DNA from: Colias croceus
Lineage: Eukaryota > Arthropoda > Insecta > Lepidoptera > Pieridae
Reading direction: 5' to 3'
Assembly: GCF_905220415.1 (NCBI RefSeq)
Contig: NC_059554.1
Span: forward strand, 4,179,001 to 4,243,000
Length of the DNA stretch: 64,000 nt
Shown in pieces: positions 45,701 through 57,450 of this stretch (positions within the stretch are counted from its first letter, which is position 1; every line of letters starts with the position of its first letter). Made by a program: the position numbers and the translations under genes. The notes beneath the pieces were generated by a model. It ran no database searches. It was not told the origin of the DNA and was given only the letters and a program-made list of their open reading frames with translations.

Positions 45701-48700
45701 TAATAAAAGAATTTAAATAAAAATTAAAACTTGACTTCTCATTTATGTATATAGCCTACGTCACTACCGCCACTAACATAATAATTCAGATCATTGCAAT
45801 GAAACCTCACAACTCAAAATCGGTCCAACGGTTTATACTGCAGGGCGTGTCAAAGAAATATTATACATACATCCATAAACTCGAAAAACATAACCCTCTT
45901 TTGTCCGTAGTCGGGGAAAAATTTGGGAAATTTTTCAATATCTGGCAACATTACACGCACACAGAAGCACCGTGTACGTACAGCGCAGCGGCGAAATGAC
46001 AGCACACATAGCTTTATTGAAAATGACGATAAATTATTCGGTTTAGTTCGGCAACGCTCCATCTGTCTTTTATTTTGTAATCTAAGTGAAAAACATTGCC
46101 ACGACAAAATAAATCCTAATTCTAACTTTAATAACTTTGTGTAATTGTGTTATCAGTCTTTATTGAGTATTGAGTAGGCACTAGGTACTAAACTTGAAAT
46201 GTGACAAAATGACTATAACTTGAATATGTTATGCATAATTTCTCCTTTACAATTGACAATAAAACATGCATTTTATGACGGATTAACAAACCACAATGGA
46301 AAATAAGAAATAACGCTTAAAAAACTATTCAATTTATTCAATCTATTGTTAAAATTAACTATTTAGTCATATAGAATCTATATTCTAGTAACCATTTTAT
46401 AACGCATTATATAAAAATACAACAAAAAAGAACTTCATCACGTTAATGTATTTTAGAAATAAAACTGTACAAGTGCGAGCCGAACTCACGCACCGAGGCC
46501 GAGGGTTCCGAATAAACCTATTTTTTTTTATTTATAGATAGGTATTGTAACTTTACATATACCTATGCTTTTAGCAATTTTTATTTAATCTGCGTTGTAA
46601 GACTTGTATCAAATTTCAAGATTCTGTTTTCACGGGAATTACCCTGTAGGTATCGGATACACTCGCGAATGGCGCAAATTTGCAGCATAAACGGCTGTAT
46701 CCTTTAATTGCATTGGCATAGGCCATAGAAGTATATTTTTTCACAGCTTCCACACAGACCAAGAGACTGTTATGGTAAATTTAATTTCGATCCTTTGAAA
46801 CATTTGCATTGGCATTCTCGATTTCGTCACTCATTACGAGGACCACGGACAGTCGGATTCGGTGAAAATTTACTAGGTAAATGTTGAAATTATCTTTCAG
46901 TGTTGCTCCAACTCAAGGAGTAATAATTATTATTTTATTCATCTACTAATTTAAAAATCTTTATTTTTATTATTATCATATTTTTTTGTTAAAAGATGCT
47001 GCAAATCAGTGTGATAACATGGCCTGTGACCACGGATAAAAATGTGTTTGCTTATCGCATTTTCTGAATACGAATATCATTTTTCATACACTTATATCGC
47101 AGAGAATCAGAAGTATCGCAAAGAATTATTAATTAGAAACTTGGGAAGTTTTAAATGTCGAGAAATCCGCAAAGGTCGTCAGATGACTTCGAAACAAATT
47201 ATTTATAAATTATTCAAGACAAATCTTAATATCTTATCTTAATATCCTTATCTTAATATCCAACAACCTGCCTTCGGCGATATTACAACCTGCCTTCGGC
47301 GATATTCCCGAACGCCTATGACATCGAGGCATTTAAAAAGAGAATATACCTCCACCTCAAAAAGTCGGCAACACATCTTCGGACACGTCTGTAGATGCCT
47401 ATGGGCTGTGGAATTGCTTACCATCAGGCGATCCACATGCTCGTTTGCCTTCTTTCATATAAAAAAAAAAAAAAAAATCCTAATAATATTATAAATGCGA
47501 AAGTTTGTATATATGTCGTGGTCATATCGTAGATTTGATCATTTCATGATATGAGTGGCCATTTCACGAAATGGTCGCATATCGTGAAATGACCAATTTA
47601 GTTTGGCCACATCATGATTTGGTTTGGGCAGATCAATGATAAGAAATCGTTTCACGATATGGCCAATTAACGCACGGTTTTTTCATGAAATGATCAAAAT
47701 TATTTGATCATATCGTAAAATAGTTACATTAATCGTTGGTAGAGGCGCTGCAAGCTCTGTGTTTAGGTATGTGATAAGATGGCGGCCGCTGGCGAAAATT
47801 AAATTATTCGCAGTTAAAAACTTCATAATTCGTTTAATAACAATATTATGAAGAAAGTCATAGCAAAGAATTTACGACGAAGAGGTACGAGTACTATGGA
47901 AAATGTGGATATCTTATATGTATTTAAGAAAAAATGTGACTTAAATAAAATAATTTAAGAAACTACTGCTATATTATTATAATTGTTTGTTTTTTAAAAA
48001 GCGATCCGCTTCTGGCACTCGCCGGCCGCTGCCGCGGCACGCTCGCTTTGCTCGCTCGGCTCGTGCGTTGTTTATCAAAGTCTAACCTAACCTAACCTAA
48101 CTGTTTTCTATTGCAAAAACGATTCGCTTCTGGCATTCGCCGGCCGCTGCCGCGGCACTAACTTAAATGACATTAAACAAGTTTTTAGAATATAGTTATT
48201 CTGAAATTTTTTAATATTTTATGGACTTTTTATATTTTATACGATCTGGCCAAATGTGGATGACCAAATCGTGAAACGTTGACGATTTAACGATCTGATC
48301 AAACTATGTTGGCCATTTCACGATATGCGACCATTTCGTGAAATGGCCACTCATATCATGAAATGATCAAATCTACGATATGACCACGACATATACATCC
48401 ATACATGGATGTATGGATGTTTGTTACTCTTTCAAGTAAAAACTACTGAACCGATTACAATGAGCACAGATATAGAGGGTAACTTGGATTAACACATAGG
48501 ATAGTTTTTATCCCGGAAATCCCACGGGAACGGGAACTATGCGGGTTTTCCTTTGCAAACGCGGGCGAAGCCGCGGGCGGAAATCTAGTATATCAAATAA
48601 TCTATTCATCATCATCCACTTAAGTGTAATTTAAAGAGAATTTTCGTAGTAATTTTGTCAACCAACATTATTACTTATACGATTTGTTAAAAAAAAGTAC

Positions 48701-51700
48701 ACATAAAAACAGTATTCAAATAACAACTAGAAACACTGCACAACTAAAAAAATTGTTTTTATCTTTAAATGCGATGTTAGAAATTGTCACATAGTACCTA
48801 TGCGAGCAATTACATAGTTATTATTTATTTTGAGGCCGTAAAAACAGCTCAGGGGATGCTAGTCTCAAAGGACCCAATCCAGAGGTCAGAGAGTACATGA
48901 TATACTTAATAGGTATTTGAATCTAACCTTATGTCAATAGGGAAATTGAAGTTTTTAAAATGACACGTGCATATCTCCAAGGTATATATGGCTGTAGATA
49001 GTAAATAGAATAAGTACCACAGTGTATGGTCAGTAAATATGTACCTAGGTAGGTACATATTATGAAGGTGTTATGAAACGTGGCCGGATGTTGTAGATAC
49101 ATGCTAGGTGACCGCTCAATGAAGACAGCATACGGCTCACGTATTACAATGTCGGTGTTCTGCAGTTTATCGGAAGTAATATATAATTTATGCCATCTAG
49201 ATCGGATTCGTTTAATAAAAATAAATCGTGGTCATAATCGTTAATTAATCTGCTTCTCGAACTACGTGTCAGTGTTACTATAACATGGCAACAAGATAAC
49301 TTGCAACAATGGTAATCACTAAAAATAAATATGTATTACTAAGCGTAGCTAATGAATTAATGTAGGTACAAACATATACCTAAGCTTATAATGCTCGATG
49401 TGTTTGTATGATAAAATAGTAAAGCCAATTTGAAAACAAATATTTACCTTTTTAACAAAATAGTACCTAACTAGGTACTGGCTACTACATAGGACCGTGC
49501 CAATAGGTCACGCTCGTGCGTATAAATTAATCACTAGCTTTCCACCCGCGGCTTTGGCCGAATTTTCAAAGAAAAACCCGTTTGGTTCCCGCTCCCGTGG
49601 GATTTCCGGGATAAAACCTATCCTAAGTGTTAATCCATGTTACCTTCTATTTGTGTGCTAAATTTCATTGTAATCGGTTCAGTTGTATTTGCGTGAAAGA
49701 GTTACAAATACACACACATTTTTTTTTAATGTTTAGAGCAGGCAAAAGAGCATACGAGTCATCTGATGGTAAATGATCATCGTCGCCCACTTGCACCCAC
49801 AATACCAGGGGTATGGCGAGTGTGTTGCCGGCCTGTACGCTCTTTTCCCAAAATCGTAACTCAGTGGAAACACTGCCCGTGGGAGCTGATTCCAAATTTC
49901 GGTAGCACGAGGCAAAAAACTTCTTTTAAAGCGAACAGTTGTTGATCGCCAGCTGTCCAGATCCTATCCTGTCCTACTATAGACAGGATAGGTATGCCAA
50001 TAAATTGCCAAAAAATATTGCATAATCCTAGCTCTCTAACAGAGCCAACGAAATCTTTAATTGAAATTGGAATAAACCTATTCCAGTTTGCTAATAACAT
50101 ATCTAAAAAAATTCCATCATTTTAGGCTCTTAGGAGGCTACTAAGTATACCTTAGTTATACAACATTCCTTTGAATATTATCTATCTAAATATAATATGT
50201 AGTATTTCAACATCTTAATGTTTTTGACTATCTAAAATCTAGCTATCTGAATGAATTATATGTACTTACCTATTTTAATATTTTTAAAATTAAATATATT
50301 TTCCTGACTTAAATTCATCAAGGCAATTAGTTACCTACGTAAAACGTGGCCTAAAGAATGTTAAATTATTCAAATACCTACATCTATATTTAGCTAAATG
50401 TGCGTGTATGTATTTAAATGTCGTGATTTATAGTTCGCTGCAACATGTCGTGTTCTTTTCACTAGTTTCATTTTGTATTAGAAACTAAATCGGTTAGGCT
50501 TTAAACCGACTTCCAAAAACAAAAGGAGCAGCTACGTTCTATTTTTCTTACTCCTTTAAATTTTAATAGCAGGAGCTAGGCAGTGAATATGCTTGCGTTT
50601 ATCCAGCTATTACTTTGGTAACAAGTTTGGAAACAAAGGGCCAGACGGACAGATTTACCTGAATCTCCATTCTCCAATATACTTAATAAACGTGTAAAAT
50701 GTAAATGTTCAGAGCACCCTAGCTAGTATTTAATCTGTGACCCTAGTTCGTACCTATAAATTATTTTATCTAAAATACTTCCTGCCCCTGGTTTAAATCG
50801 TGGTTTGATTAATTATTATCGGTCGTTTCACGTTTGGAATACAATTTTTTACGATTGCATAAATCTCTTCAATTAGCTAAGCAGCAAATAACCTAAATCT
50901 ACCTCAGAAACGTTTATTTCATTTTTAAGGATCTATCTATGCAATTGACATACCCATTCGCGAATTTACCATGTTCTCAATTTTTATCCCCTAGTTACAT
51001 GTATGGATAGCCAGCCCTAAAAATATGAACATATTTTTAAATAAAACAAAATGTACCTAGTTATTACTTGAAACTATGGTCAATCGTCCACCGTACTACC
51101 TACTTCTTACGTGATTGACACTCATAAAATACTGAAAAAAATAGTTATAAATATTTAACGTACCAACAGAAATGGTTTGGATATGTACCTTAGATCATTA
51201 AGTAAATGATCTAAGATATGTATCTACCAACTGTTTTATTACATTAGTTATTAGTTATTACGATAAAAAACCGCAAACATACTTAGATTTTGTAAATACG
51301 ATTCAAATCAACATACACAAATGTAGGTATATAAATTTTAGGGAATAAGTATATATGTACTTCATTTTTTTGTGCATAGGTACTTATGTATTTGTTTATA
51401 TTTTTTGTACAGTTAGTAGGTAGTAGGTAGGTACTGTACTAAGTACTAACTACAAGCACAATAAAATTTAAAGCATAGAGCTACTAGGCATTTACCGCGA
51501 CGCACGGTCTTCAGATAAGACACAAATAATCATTTCATAACTATATTCACTATAACATTAACTTAATTGTTTTTGTATTTAAGTTAATTAATATTTGACG
51601 AGATGTTCATGTTTTAAATCCGTTAAAAATTATTGCCTGTTCGTAACTGAATAAACTTGGTAATAGAGTGTACAGGAAAATTACTGAGGAAAATTATTAA

Positions 51701-52337
51701 GTAGTTCCTAGCAATATCTATTAGTTTTTTTTTAAATAAAAACCGTCTTCAAAGTTTGAGAATTAAAACAATGTTTAAATTCGACCACATGGTTTTCAAA
51801 TAATAAGCTTTCAAATATTTATCAAAATCGGTTCACCCAGTCAAAAGTTTTGAGGTAATAAAATAATGATCCTCTTTTTTTGAAGTCTGTTAAAAATACA
51901 TGACAACTTTGAACTTCTAATTCATATTTACATGACAAATTTAGAATTAATTACGCAAAATTTTATTTCCCATAATCATATTTTTACTTATTATGCGTGA
52001 AAAAGTAATTGATAAAGGATTCAATTCAAATTCCTTGTTACGTATGATTAATTTTAATGTGACCATTTGTTTGATGCTGCGTATGTATATTTCTATAGAA
52101 ATTCATTATTTATATTACCTAGTTATGAAGACATAAGATATAACAACAAAAAAATTTGTGTTATTATGTTGTGTACTAGGTATCTATAAAGTAACACGAG
52201 AAGAAAGGAGGTCGAATGACGAATGGTAACGGTCTTACGTAAAGTCAATACTTACCGGGGCATTGCAATACGTCGGTTGCCGCAGCCAACGCGGCAAACG
52301 CCAGAAGACTGCACACGACTACACTCTTTGAAAACAT
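39772..52337 (-). CDS. NPC2-like secreted lipid-binding protein (ML domain), copy B
   Basis: Exons on the minus strand: 52337-52256 (signal peptide MFSKSVVVCSLLAFAALAAA, then DVLQCPG), 40691-40581 and 40049-39772. All junctions are GT-AG and phase 1, as in copy A, and give 156 residues. Exon 2 has TPCKKAPCKLKKGT, matching the second Cys pair of copy A. Exon 3 has NPVCDKL, ASCPLKAGTTYTY and VKVHWELQANKKGFICFEMP. The first intron is about 11.6 kb and packed with transposons, which is unusual beside the compact genes at 17-26 kb. The link of exon 1 to exons 2-3 rests on phase, strand, order and the absence of another ML exon between. Confidence 0.82.
41705..41948. repeat. Foldback inverted repeat 1
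   Basis: The left arm, with AACCCAACGCAATGAAGGAA, then AAGGAATAAATGATTTTACA and AACTTCCCGACGATCTTTAA (about 41712-41776), is complementary to 41860-41948. The right arm has a short insertion. The spacer is about 80 bp. Confidence 0.8.
42004..42261. repeat. Foldback inverted repeat 2
   Basis: GAGACAAACGTCAAAACGCA, then AAGGAATAGAAGGAATCCGC and TACGATA on the left (about 42004-42090), pairs with the complement at about 42170-42261. The central spacer is about 80 bp. Confidence 0.8.
42546..47233. other. Intron 1 of NPC2 copy B: AT-rich with scattered repeat scraps
   Basis: No supported gene. A GATATA/TAGAGATA microsatellite-like tract is at about 44337-44397. A GTGCGAGCCGAACTCACGCA type repeat scrap is at about 46462-46515. 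The rest shows no recognisable structure. Confidence 0.4.
47234..47477 (+). mobile_element. LINE 3' end fragment with poly(A)
   Basis: It contains a 22-bp direct duplication (CAACCTGCCTTCGGCGATAT twice, near 47261 and 47285). This is followed by coding-like text AFKKRIYLHLKKS, typical of the C-terminal end of LINE reverse transcriptase ORFs. An 18-A tail ends at about 47477. Confidence 0.65.
47511..48395. mobile_element. TIR element with about 85-bp inverted repeats built of small palindromes
   Basis: TATATGTCGTGGTCATATCG, followed by TAGATTTGATCATTTCATGA at the left, is matched exactly by its complement at the right end, for about 85 bp. The arms are chains of near-palindromic units such as TGATCATTTCATGATATG and CCATTTCACGAAATGG. 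No transposase is present. It sits inside a Helitron. Confidence 0.82.
48082..48101. repeat. Short interstitial telomere-type repeat (CCTAA)n
   Basis: CTAACCTAACCTAACCTAAC is about four units of CCTAA, the complement of the insect telomere repeat TTAGG. It lies between two 40-bp GC-rich copies of CGCTTCTGGCACTCGCCGGC-type sequence (48001-48040 and 48119-48158). Confidence 0.6.
49532..49717 (-). mobile_element. Helitron-like element
   Basis: CTAGCTTTCCACCCGCGGCT on the left is the complement of a Lep1-type 3' end, followed by CCCGTGGGATTTCCGGGATA and AATCGGTTCAGTTGTATTTG. Confidence 0.75.
49728..50105 (-). mobile_element. LINE fragment (minus strand)
   Basis: The complement encodes ATEIWNQLPRAVFPLSYDF, a pattern common at the C-terminal end of LINE reverse transcriptase ORFs, then a frame-broken stretch. 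The CATCTGATGGTAAATGATCA segment is typical of moth LINE 3' ends. Confidence 0.6.
50106..52255. other. Proximal part of intron 1 of NPC2 copy B
   Basis: AT-rich, with a repeat scrap ACCGACTTCCAAAAACAAAA near 50503. A small inverted-repeat element lies at about 51738-51896 (ACCGTCTTCAAA and TTTGAAGTCTGTT ends), related to the one in MED6 intron 4. Runs of TAGGTAGGTAC occur. No gene. Confidence 0.4.
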
Positions 52338-52432
52338 CGTTATGTCTGCGACAAGAAACAAACTGAACAGCTTCGATTACGAGGTCGTTTAAACGGTCTT
52401 CTTCTCAGCTAGATTTGCAATGCGCCCGCTGC

Positions 52433-52442
52433 TGTATATAAT
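52433..52442 (-). promoter_or_regulatory. Possible TATA box of NPC2 copy B
   Basis: On the minus strand, CTATTATATACAGC lies about 100 nt upstream of the start codon at 52337. It is the best TATA-like match near this gene. Transcription would start about 30 nt further on, near 52405. No other element was confirmed. Confidence 0.4.
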
Positions 52443-53331
52443 AGCACTTTCAACGACCACTTAGAGTTCAAAATCAAGCGTTGGCCTTGCATCGCATGAA
52501 CATTGTGTAGGTTTTGTTTGTACTGCATAGTTATGTAGGTACATAATATGTATATAATTTAATGTTAACGCGTTTGAGCATTATTACAAAAAACAGGTAT
52601 AAAACCAAAAAATGTTTATTTGGCCATGTAAGTTTACTGCGAAATTTATTTTGACACTAAAGCAAAGGCAGTTTTTTATTCCATTACAGTATAAACTATA
52701 AAGGGGTGTAAATTATTTTATTAGATTCTTTGTTTATCTCTGGAACTAAGAGAAGTTAAAAATAATAATAACCATCAGCATCACCTGTGGACGGCATAAC
52801 TATCTAATTGATTTGGTGATCCGTAAGCATCGGAAACATACTCGTAGTCTTCTCGTATTTCTAAATATGATAATATTTAAGTATAGCTGTAGTTACACGA
52901 AGTTTTGTATTTGTTTGTTTAAGATAATGTGTGTGTCCGTCTGTGGAATCCCTAACAGGTTTAAACCGCTTTTTTTGGAAGACGAATGTGAATGCTGCTT
53001 TCTGAGAATTTTTGATATCTGCGAAATATAATGAATTACAAGTTGTTCAAAGTTATTTGAAGAACAATAGGGGATCCCAAAAAATGTTGGTAGGTAGGTA
53101 CCTAAAAGTTTCAGCAAAATCGAATTAGGTAAATGCCTTTGAGTTTGGTTACAAGGAAGAAAAATTAAACTTCATACTAATAATACAAAGCAGAAGAGTT
53201 ATTTGTTTGTTTCAACGCGCTTAACTCCACAAATAATATTATAATAATGTGATAAAACTATTATATTATCTGCTAGTTATTTACGTTATATGCCTATAGC
53301 TATAGCACTCACTTAGCTAACGCTACACATA
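52443..53331. other. Upstream spacer
   Basis: No supported gene. A short Helitron-like scrap (AGAGTTATTTGTTTGTTTCA) lies at about 53190-53215. Confidence 0.35.
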
Positions 53332-54288
53332 CAGGGTGTCGAGTGGCAGATTATATATATAAAAGTACTCTGTGGGCAGATTTCAATGTTTGAGGGCTTG
53401 TAAAAAAAGAACTATTATTTCTAAACAAAATATTTTTATTAAAGTCAAAAGAAGACGAGTGCGGATTTTATCTCCTGAAAATTACATTTTCCAAATGCCG
53501 CCCTTCTACTCTCACACACTCCTCAATCTATTCCGCATGTTGAGAAAAACTTGTTTGCAAAGGGAACTGGGAATTCTGTTTGTTTCAGCCCGGATATTTT
53601 CCTTCAGTTGCCTTATGGTTGTTGGATTTGATTGGTAAACCACAGTTTTTAGATAGCCCTACTAGAAAAAGTCACATAGACTTAGGTCTGGTGACCTGGG
53701 TGGCCACGGGATGGTGCCGTTTCGGGATATGTGCTTTTCAGGAAATAACTGCCGCACTGAATTCATTGACACATTTGCAGTATGAGCAAATCTTGAATAA
53801 TCTGAATTTGGTATGGATGGAGCTTATGCTTTTTTCGCATAATGACCTGTAAAATCGATTTAGGAATTCCCAATATCGACGAAAGTGTGCGAAGTTATAA
53901 ACGAGGATTTTCAATTACAGAATTCATAACAAGTTTAATGTTTTCTATCGTGGATACTGATGGTGCTGGACCCGGCCTAGGGTTATTAATGACTGAACCT
54001 GTAGCCCTAAACCTTGCTAGCCACGACTGTATCAAATTTATCGAAGGTCCATCTCTTAAACGATGAATTTGATAATGGTTATTAAACCGAGGGCGTGTTT
54101 TCGCCAGCGAAATCACCCAAAAAGTATGCCTCAATAGTATAAGAGCAATGCTCTCCGCTCCACTGCTCCATGGCGACTAAAAAATCCGCAGAGCTCACGC
54201 GCTGAATGACACCCCCCGCGTCCCCCTCGCACGTGGCGTTTTAAAACTAGAAGCGTTCAAACATTGAAATCTGCTGCTGGACACCCTG
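53332..54288 (-). mobile_element. Tc1/mariner-superfamily element, internally deleted
   Basis: Ends CAGGGTGTCGAGTGGCAGAT (left) and the complement of CAGGGTGTCCAGCAGCAGAT (right) are flanked by TA on both sides (53330-53331 and 54289-54290). The minus strand carries a broken transposase. Confidence 0.8.
53440..54134 (-). pseudogene. Decayed mariner-type transposase
   Basis: The N-terminal DNA-binding part is clear: LIQSWLARFRATGSV, then NPRPGPAPSVST and LGIPKSILQVIMRKKHKL, with HPYQIQIIQDL. The next recognisable piece is far downstream in the domain: WPPRSPDLSLCDFF, which carries the third catalytic Asp region. It is followed by PTTIRQLKENIRAET. The first two catalytic acids are lost to a deletion, and stops and frameshifts separate the pieces. 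Confidence 0.8.
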
Positions 54289-57200
54289 TATAAAACCCTA
54301 TACCTATCTTCATCTTTACCGAGTAACATATAGGCTACTTTATGTAGGTATCTCGAGACTCGGGTCAATAAAACACGGCCAAACCCAGCCTACGAGTTTT
54401 TAGATTTATCACAAAAAAATAAGGAATTGGTAGTTAATTATGATTGAGAATAAATAAAGGAAAATCGGAAATATGAAACAATTAATCTTATCGGTATTTG
54501 CTTCGGTTCGTTGAACATAGAGTCTATACAGACTTAAGTAAATTGTTTTCTGTTAGAACAAAGATTTTCCTCTGACACGTGTTATGGAATAATAATACAT
54601 ATATAAACAATACAAACAGAACTTGAAAATTATACTTACCTACTTAATATTCCGCTTCAAATCATATACATATTATTGTATGGGTATTTATTTGCCTATA
54701 TTATTAATGACAAAAAAAGAGCAAAGGAATTAGTGGTTTAAAATTTAAATAAGCTATTGAACTACAACATCTGTCAACTCGCACTTGGCCAGCGCGGTGA
54801 ATTATGTTGAAAAAATCTGTTGATCATTTTATTACAGCAAAGTTAAAATGAATATATCAAGGTTGATCAATACCTAATTACATCTAAAGTTTTATAAACG
54901 CAGCATTTCTAAACATTTCTAATAATAGAAATTCTGTATAGTAGGCCAACGACACTTTAATCAATGACAGGCCAAAGGTTAAATTAATAAACACTAACAA
55001 AAGACTGGTGGGAGAAATTGTCAGGCATTTATTGCGTGTGATTTGTATAAAATAAAAATAAAGACAGACTTATCTACGCCACACAAAATTTGAAAGACGG
55101 ATGTTTTTTTTTACTTGTAGAATGATTATTGCATTTTGATTGCGTAATATACCTACCTCTTACCTACCTATAATTAAATAACATCAGCTAAGAAGCAGAT
55201 GAAAAATAGTCGCTTTTAATTGTTGTCTCATTGGCATCCTATCAAACAAATGCTTACGATATAAAACAATACTCCCTTGTCCGTTGTGAAGATTAATCTA
55301 TACTAATATTATAAATCTGAAGAGTTTGTTTTTTTGTTTGTTTGAACGCGCTAATCTCGGGAACTACTGGTCCGATTTGAAAAATTCTTTCGGTGTTAGA
55401 TAGCCCATTTATCGAGGAAGGTTATCACGCTACAACCAACAGGAGTGGAGCCACGGGGGTGAAACCGCGCGGAGCAGCTAGTAAAGAATACAACTACATA
55501 GTTAGTTACTTACCAAGTACTTACCTAATATTGTGCAAGTCATATTGTGATATATAATACTTAGGTAGGTACCGTATATTTTTTTAATTGATAATAATGT
55601 ATCATAATTTTATTGACCTAAACCGGCAGCGAAAGCTTGCTTTCCTATATACTTACGAGCTTTTACCTTTTTTCCTTACGGAGTACCTAAACAACAAGCA
55701 AAAATTGTATCCGTCTTTTTCAATCCAAATCGGTGCTGCACTAACAGTCAGACTTTCGCATTCATGTATGTATTATTGTATTAAACTTACCTAATTTATA
55801 AACTTAGCAAAAGCGCCTGCAATATAAGTAGGTACCTAATACTGGTAGAGCTTAAATTATTTAATAATGTGTGCAAATAAATAATAAAATCCAATTATCT
55901 AACATTTAGTCAGTTTTATTAGCATGCTACCTATTGTTTATCTTCGTATCGAAAATATAAGGTATATTATTTTGTAGGTTCAATAAAAGTATAATGTGTT
56001 ATTTGGAGTACAGCGCCGCGCCGCGCCGGTCCTAAAGCTTACCTTCAGTCTTCCAAACTATTATCTAATCTGTGATTCTGTAGAGTCAGGCTGAAGCCTG
56101 CTTATGGACTAATGATAAATGATAAATCAAAAAAATCTAAAGACGTCCTTTTACCGGGGAAAACATGTTGTTTCACTTGTTTTTGGTTAATAAAATATAA
56201 TATTTAAGTACCTATAGAGAAGGTACTAAGGTATATTTCGTAACATTTATTTCTAGCAGCTAACTATATTATGTGATTTTAATGACTATAGGTGTTATAC
56301 TGTTACGGTCTATCTATTTAAATGAATTACGAACTGTTTGACCCACTCTACTCCAGCTGCAGCGGCACAGTGCAGGCGGTGCCGAAAGTTTTGTAAAATG
56401 AACTTTCTTTATATAAATTTAAAACAAAAGCCTGACACTTTTAATGCTAATTACAAACGCAAGTTAATATGAACGAATAAAATTTACGAATTCACAAACA
56501 CACAATATAATACGAATTCATACGAAATAATAACAAGGAAATCGTTCGAAAAGTATTTAATTAAATAGCGAATAGTATTTTTTTTAAGTCCCAATTAAAG
56601 GAAAAATTGGTTAGTAATTAGTTACCTTTAAATGGTGCTCTACATGAACCAATTAAGATATATTGAGAATAAAACAATAGATAATTACTTATGCATAAAA
56701 TTCAATGGTTGCATTTGGGGCTGTCAAATTTATTGGATAATGTTTATCAAAATTCTTATTATGGTTATTTGATAAGTGAGAGTTCCTCCGTAGCATTTTT
56801 TGCACATAATTTTGAGTCTGTACCAATACGGAATAGCACAGGACTTCGAGGTTTTTTTCATTGTAGACACGCCACTGCAGATAACCACGTTGATTCTGAA
56901 AATATGCGATTATTGATTAAGAAGGTTTGAGAGAGAATTAGAAACATTAAATATTAATTGAAACAAAAACTCGTTTTTTATTTTTACTAAGTAACTTGTT
57001 CCGACGGAGATGTTTTTAACACGCTTTTCTAAGCTACCTCAATATGTTTATCGGTTATATATTAACCGATTCCTTTAGACTCGATTTTAACCTACTTTAC
57101 GGACAGTTAATTCGATCTTTGAACACCAAGCAAGGACTTATTATTCTAAATAATAAAAATAAATATTGTAAAACAAAAACAAAAAATAAATATTGTAAAA

Positions 57201-57450
57201 AAAATTTAGTTTTAAACTAAGATAGTACTTAACTTAAAATTATTTAAATCTAAGTTGAATAATATCTTTAGATAGGTCACCAACAAGATAATATTTATTT
57301 TATTCAAATGCTCACACCTATTTCCTTCATTATTTGGTTAACGATTCTTTGTTTAGTCATAACAAAACAGTAGAACTATGAAATGGACGTGACATTTATT
57401 CAGATTATAAATTATGCTTGATTTGTATGAGCCACGTTTGGTGCAATCTA
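54289..57450. other. Non-coding stretch with a Helitron and a SINE scrap
   Basis: A SINE fragment (CGCACTTGGCCAGCGCGGTG) is at about 54777-54806. Short GC-rich pockets at about 56005-56030 and 56345-56385 stand out. No gene is supported, although a 79-codon frame exists at 56691-56930 without recognisable similarity. Confidence 0.4.
55296..55482 (+). mobile_element. Helitron-like element
   Basis: It begins ATCTATACTAATATTATAAA, then AACGCGCTAATCTCGGGAAC, and ends GCGCGGAGCAGCTAG/T. It is in the same family as the fragment at 30276-30467. Confidence 0.8.

Larger units (their letters stand above)
47478..48589 (+). mobile_element. Helitron-like element split by a TIR element
   Basis: The 5' piece at 47478-47510 reads CCTAATAATATTATAAATGC, then GAAAGTTTG. 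The 3' piece from about 48405 reads GGATGTTTGTTACTCTTTCA through GCGGGCGAAGCCGCGGGCGG to AAATCTAG. Together they are one Lep1-type Helitron interrupted at GTTTGTATAT by the element at 47511-48395. Confidence 0.75.

Noticed and set aside
49665..50100. Overlapping minus-strand frames considered as a host gene
   Set aside because: The WNQLPRAVFP text and the following conserved moth LINE tail show that it is a retrotransposon fragment.
56691..56930. 79-codon + strand frame starting MHKIQWLHLGLSN
   Set aside because: No domain, signal or neighbours supporting it; likely chance.
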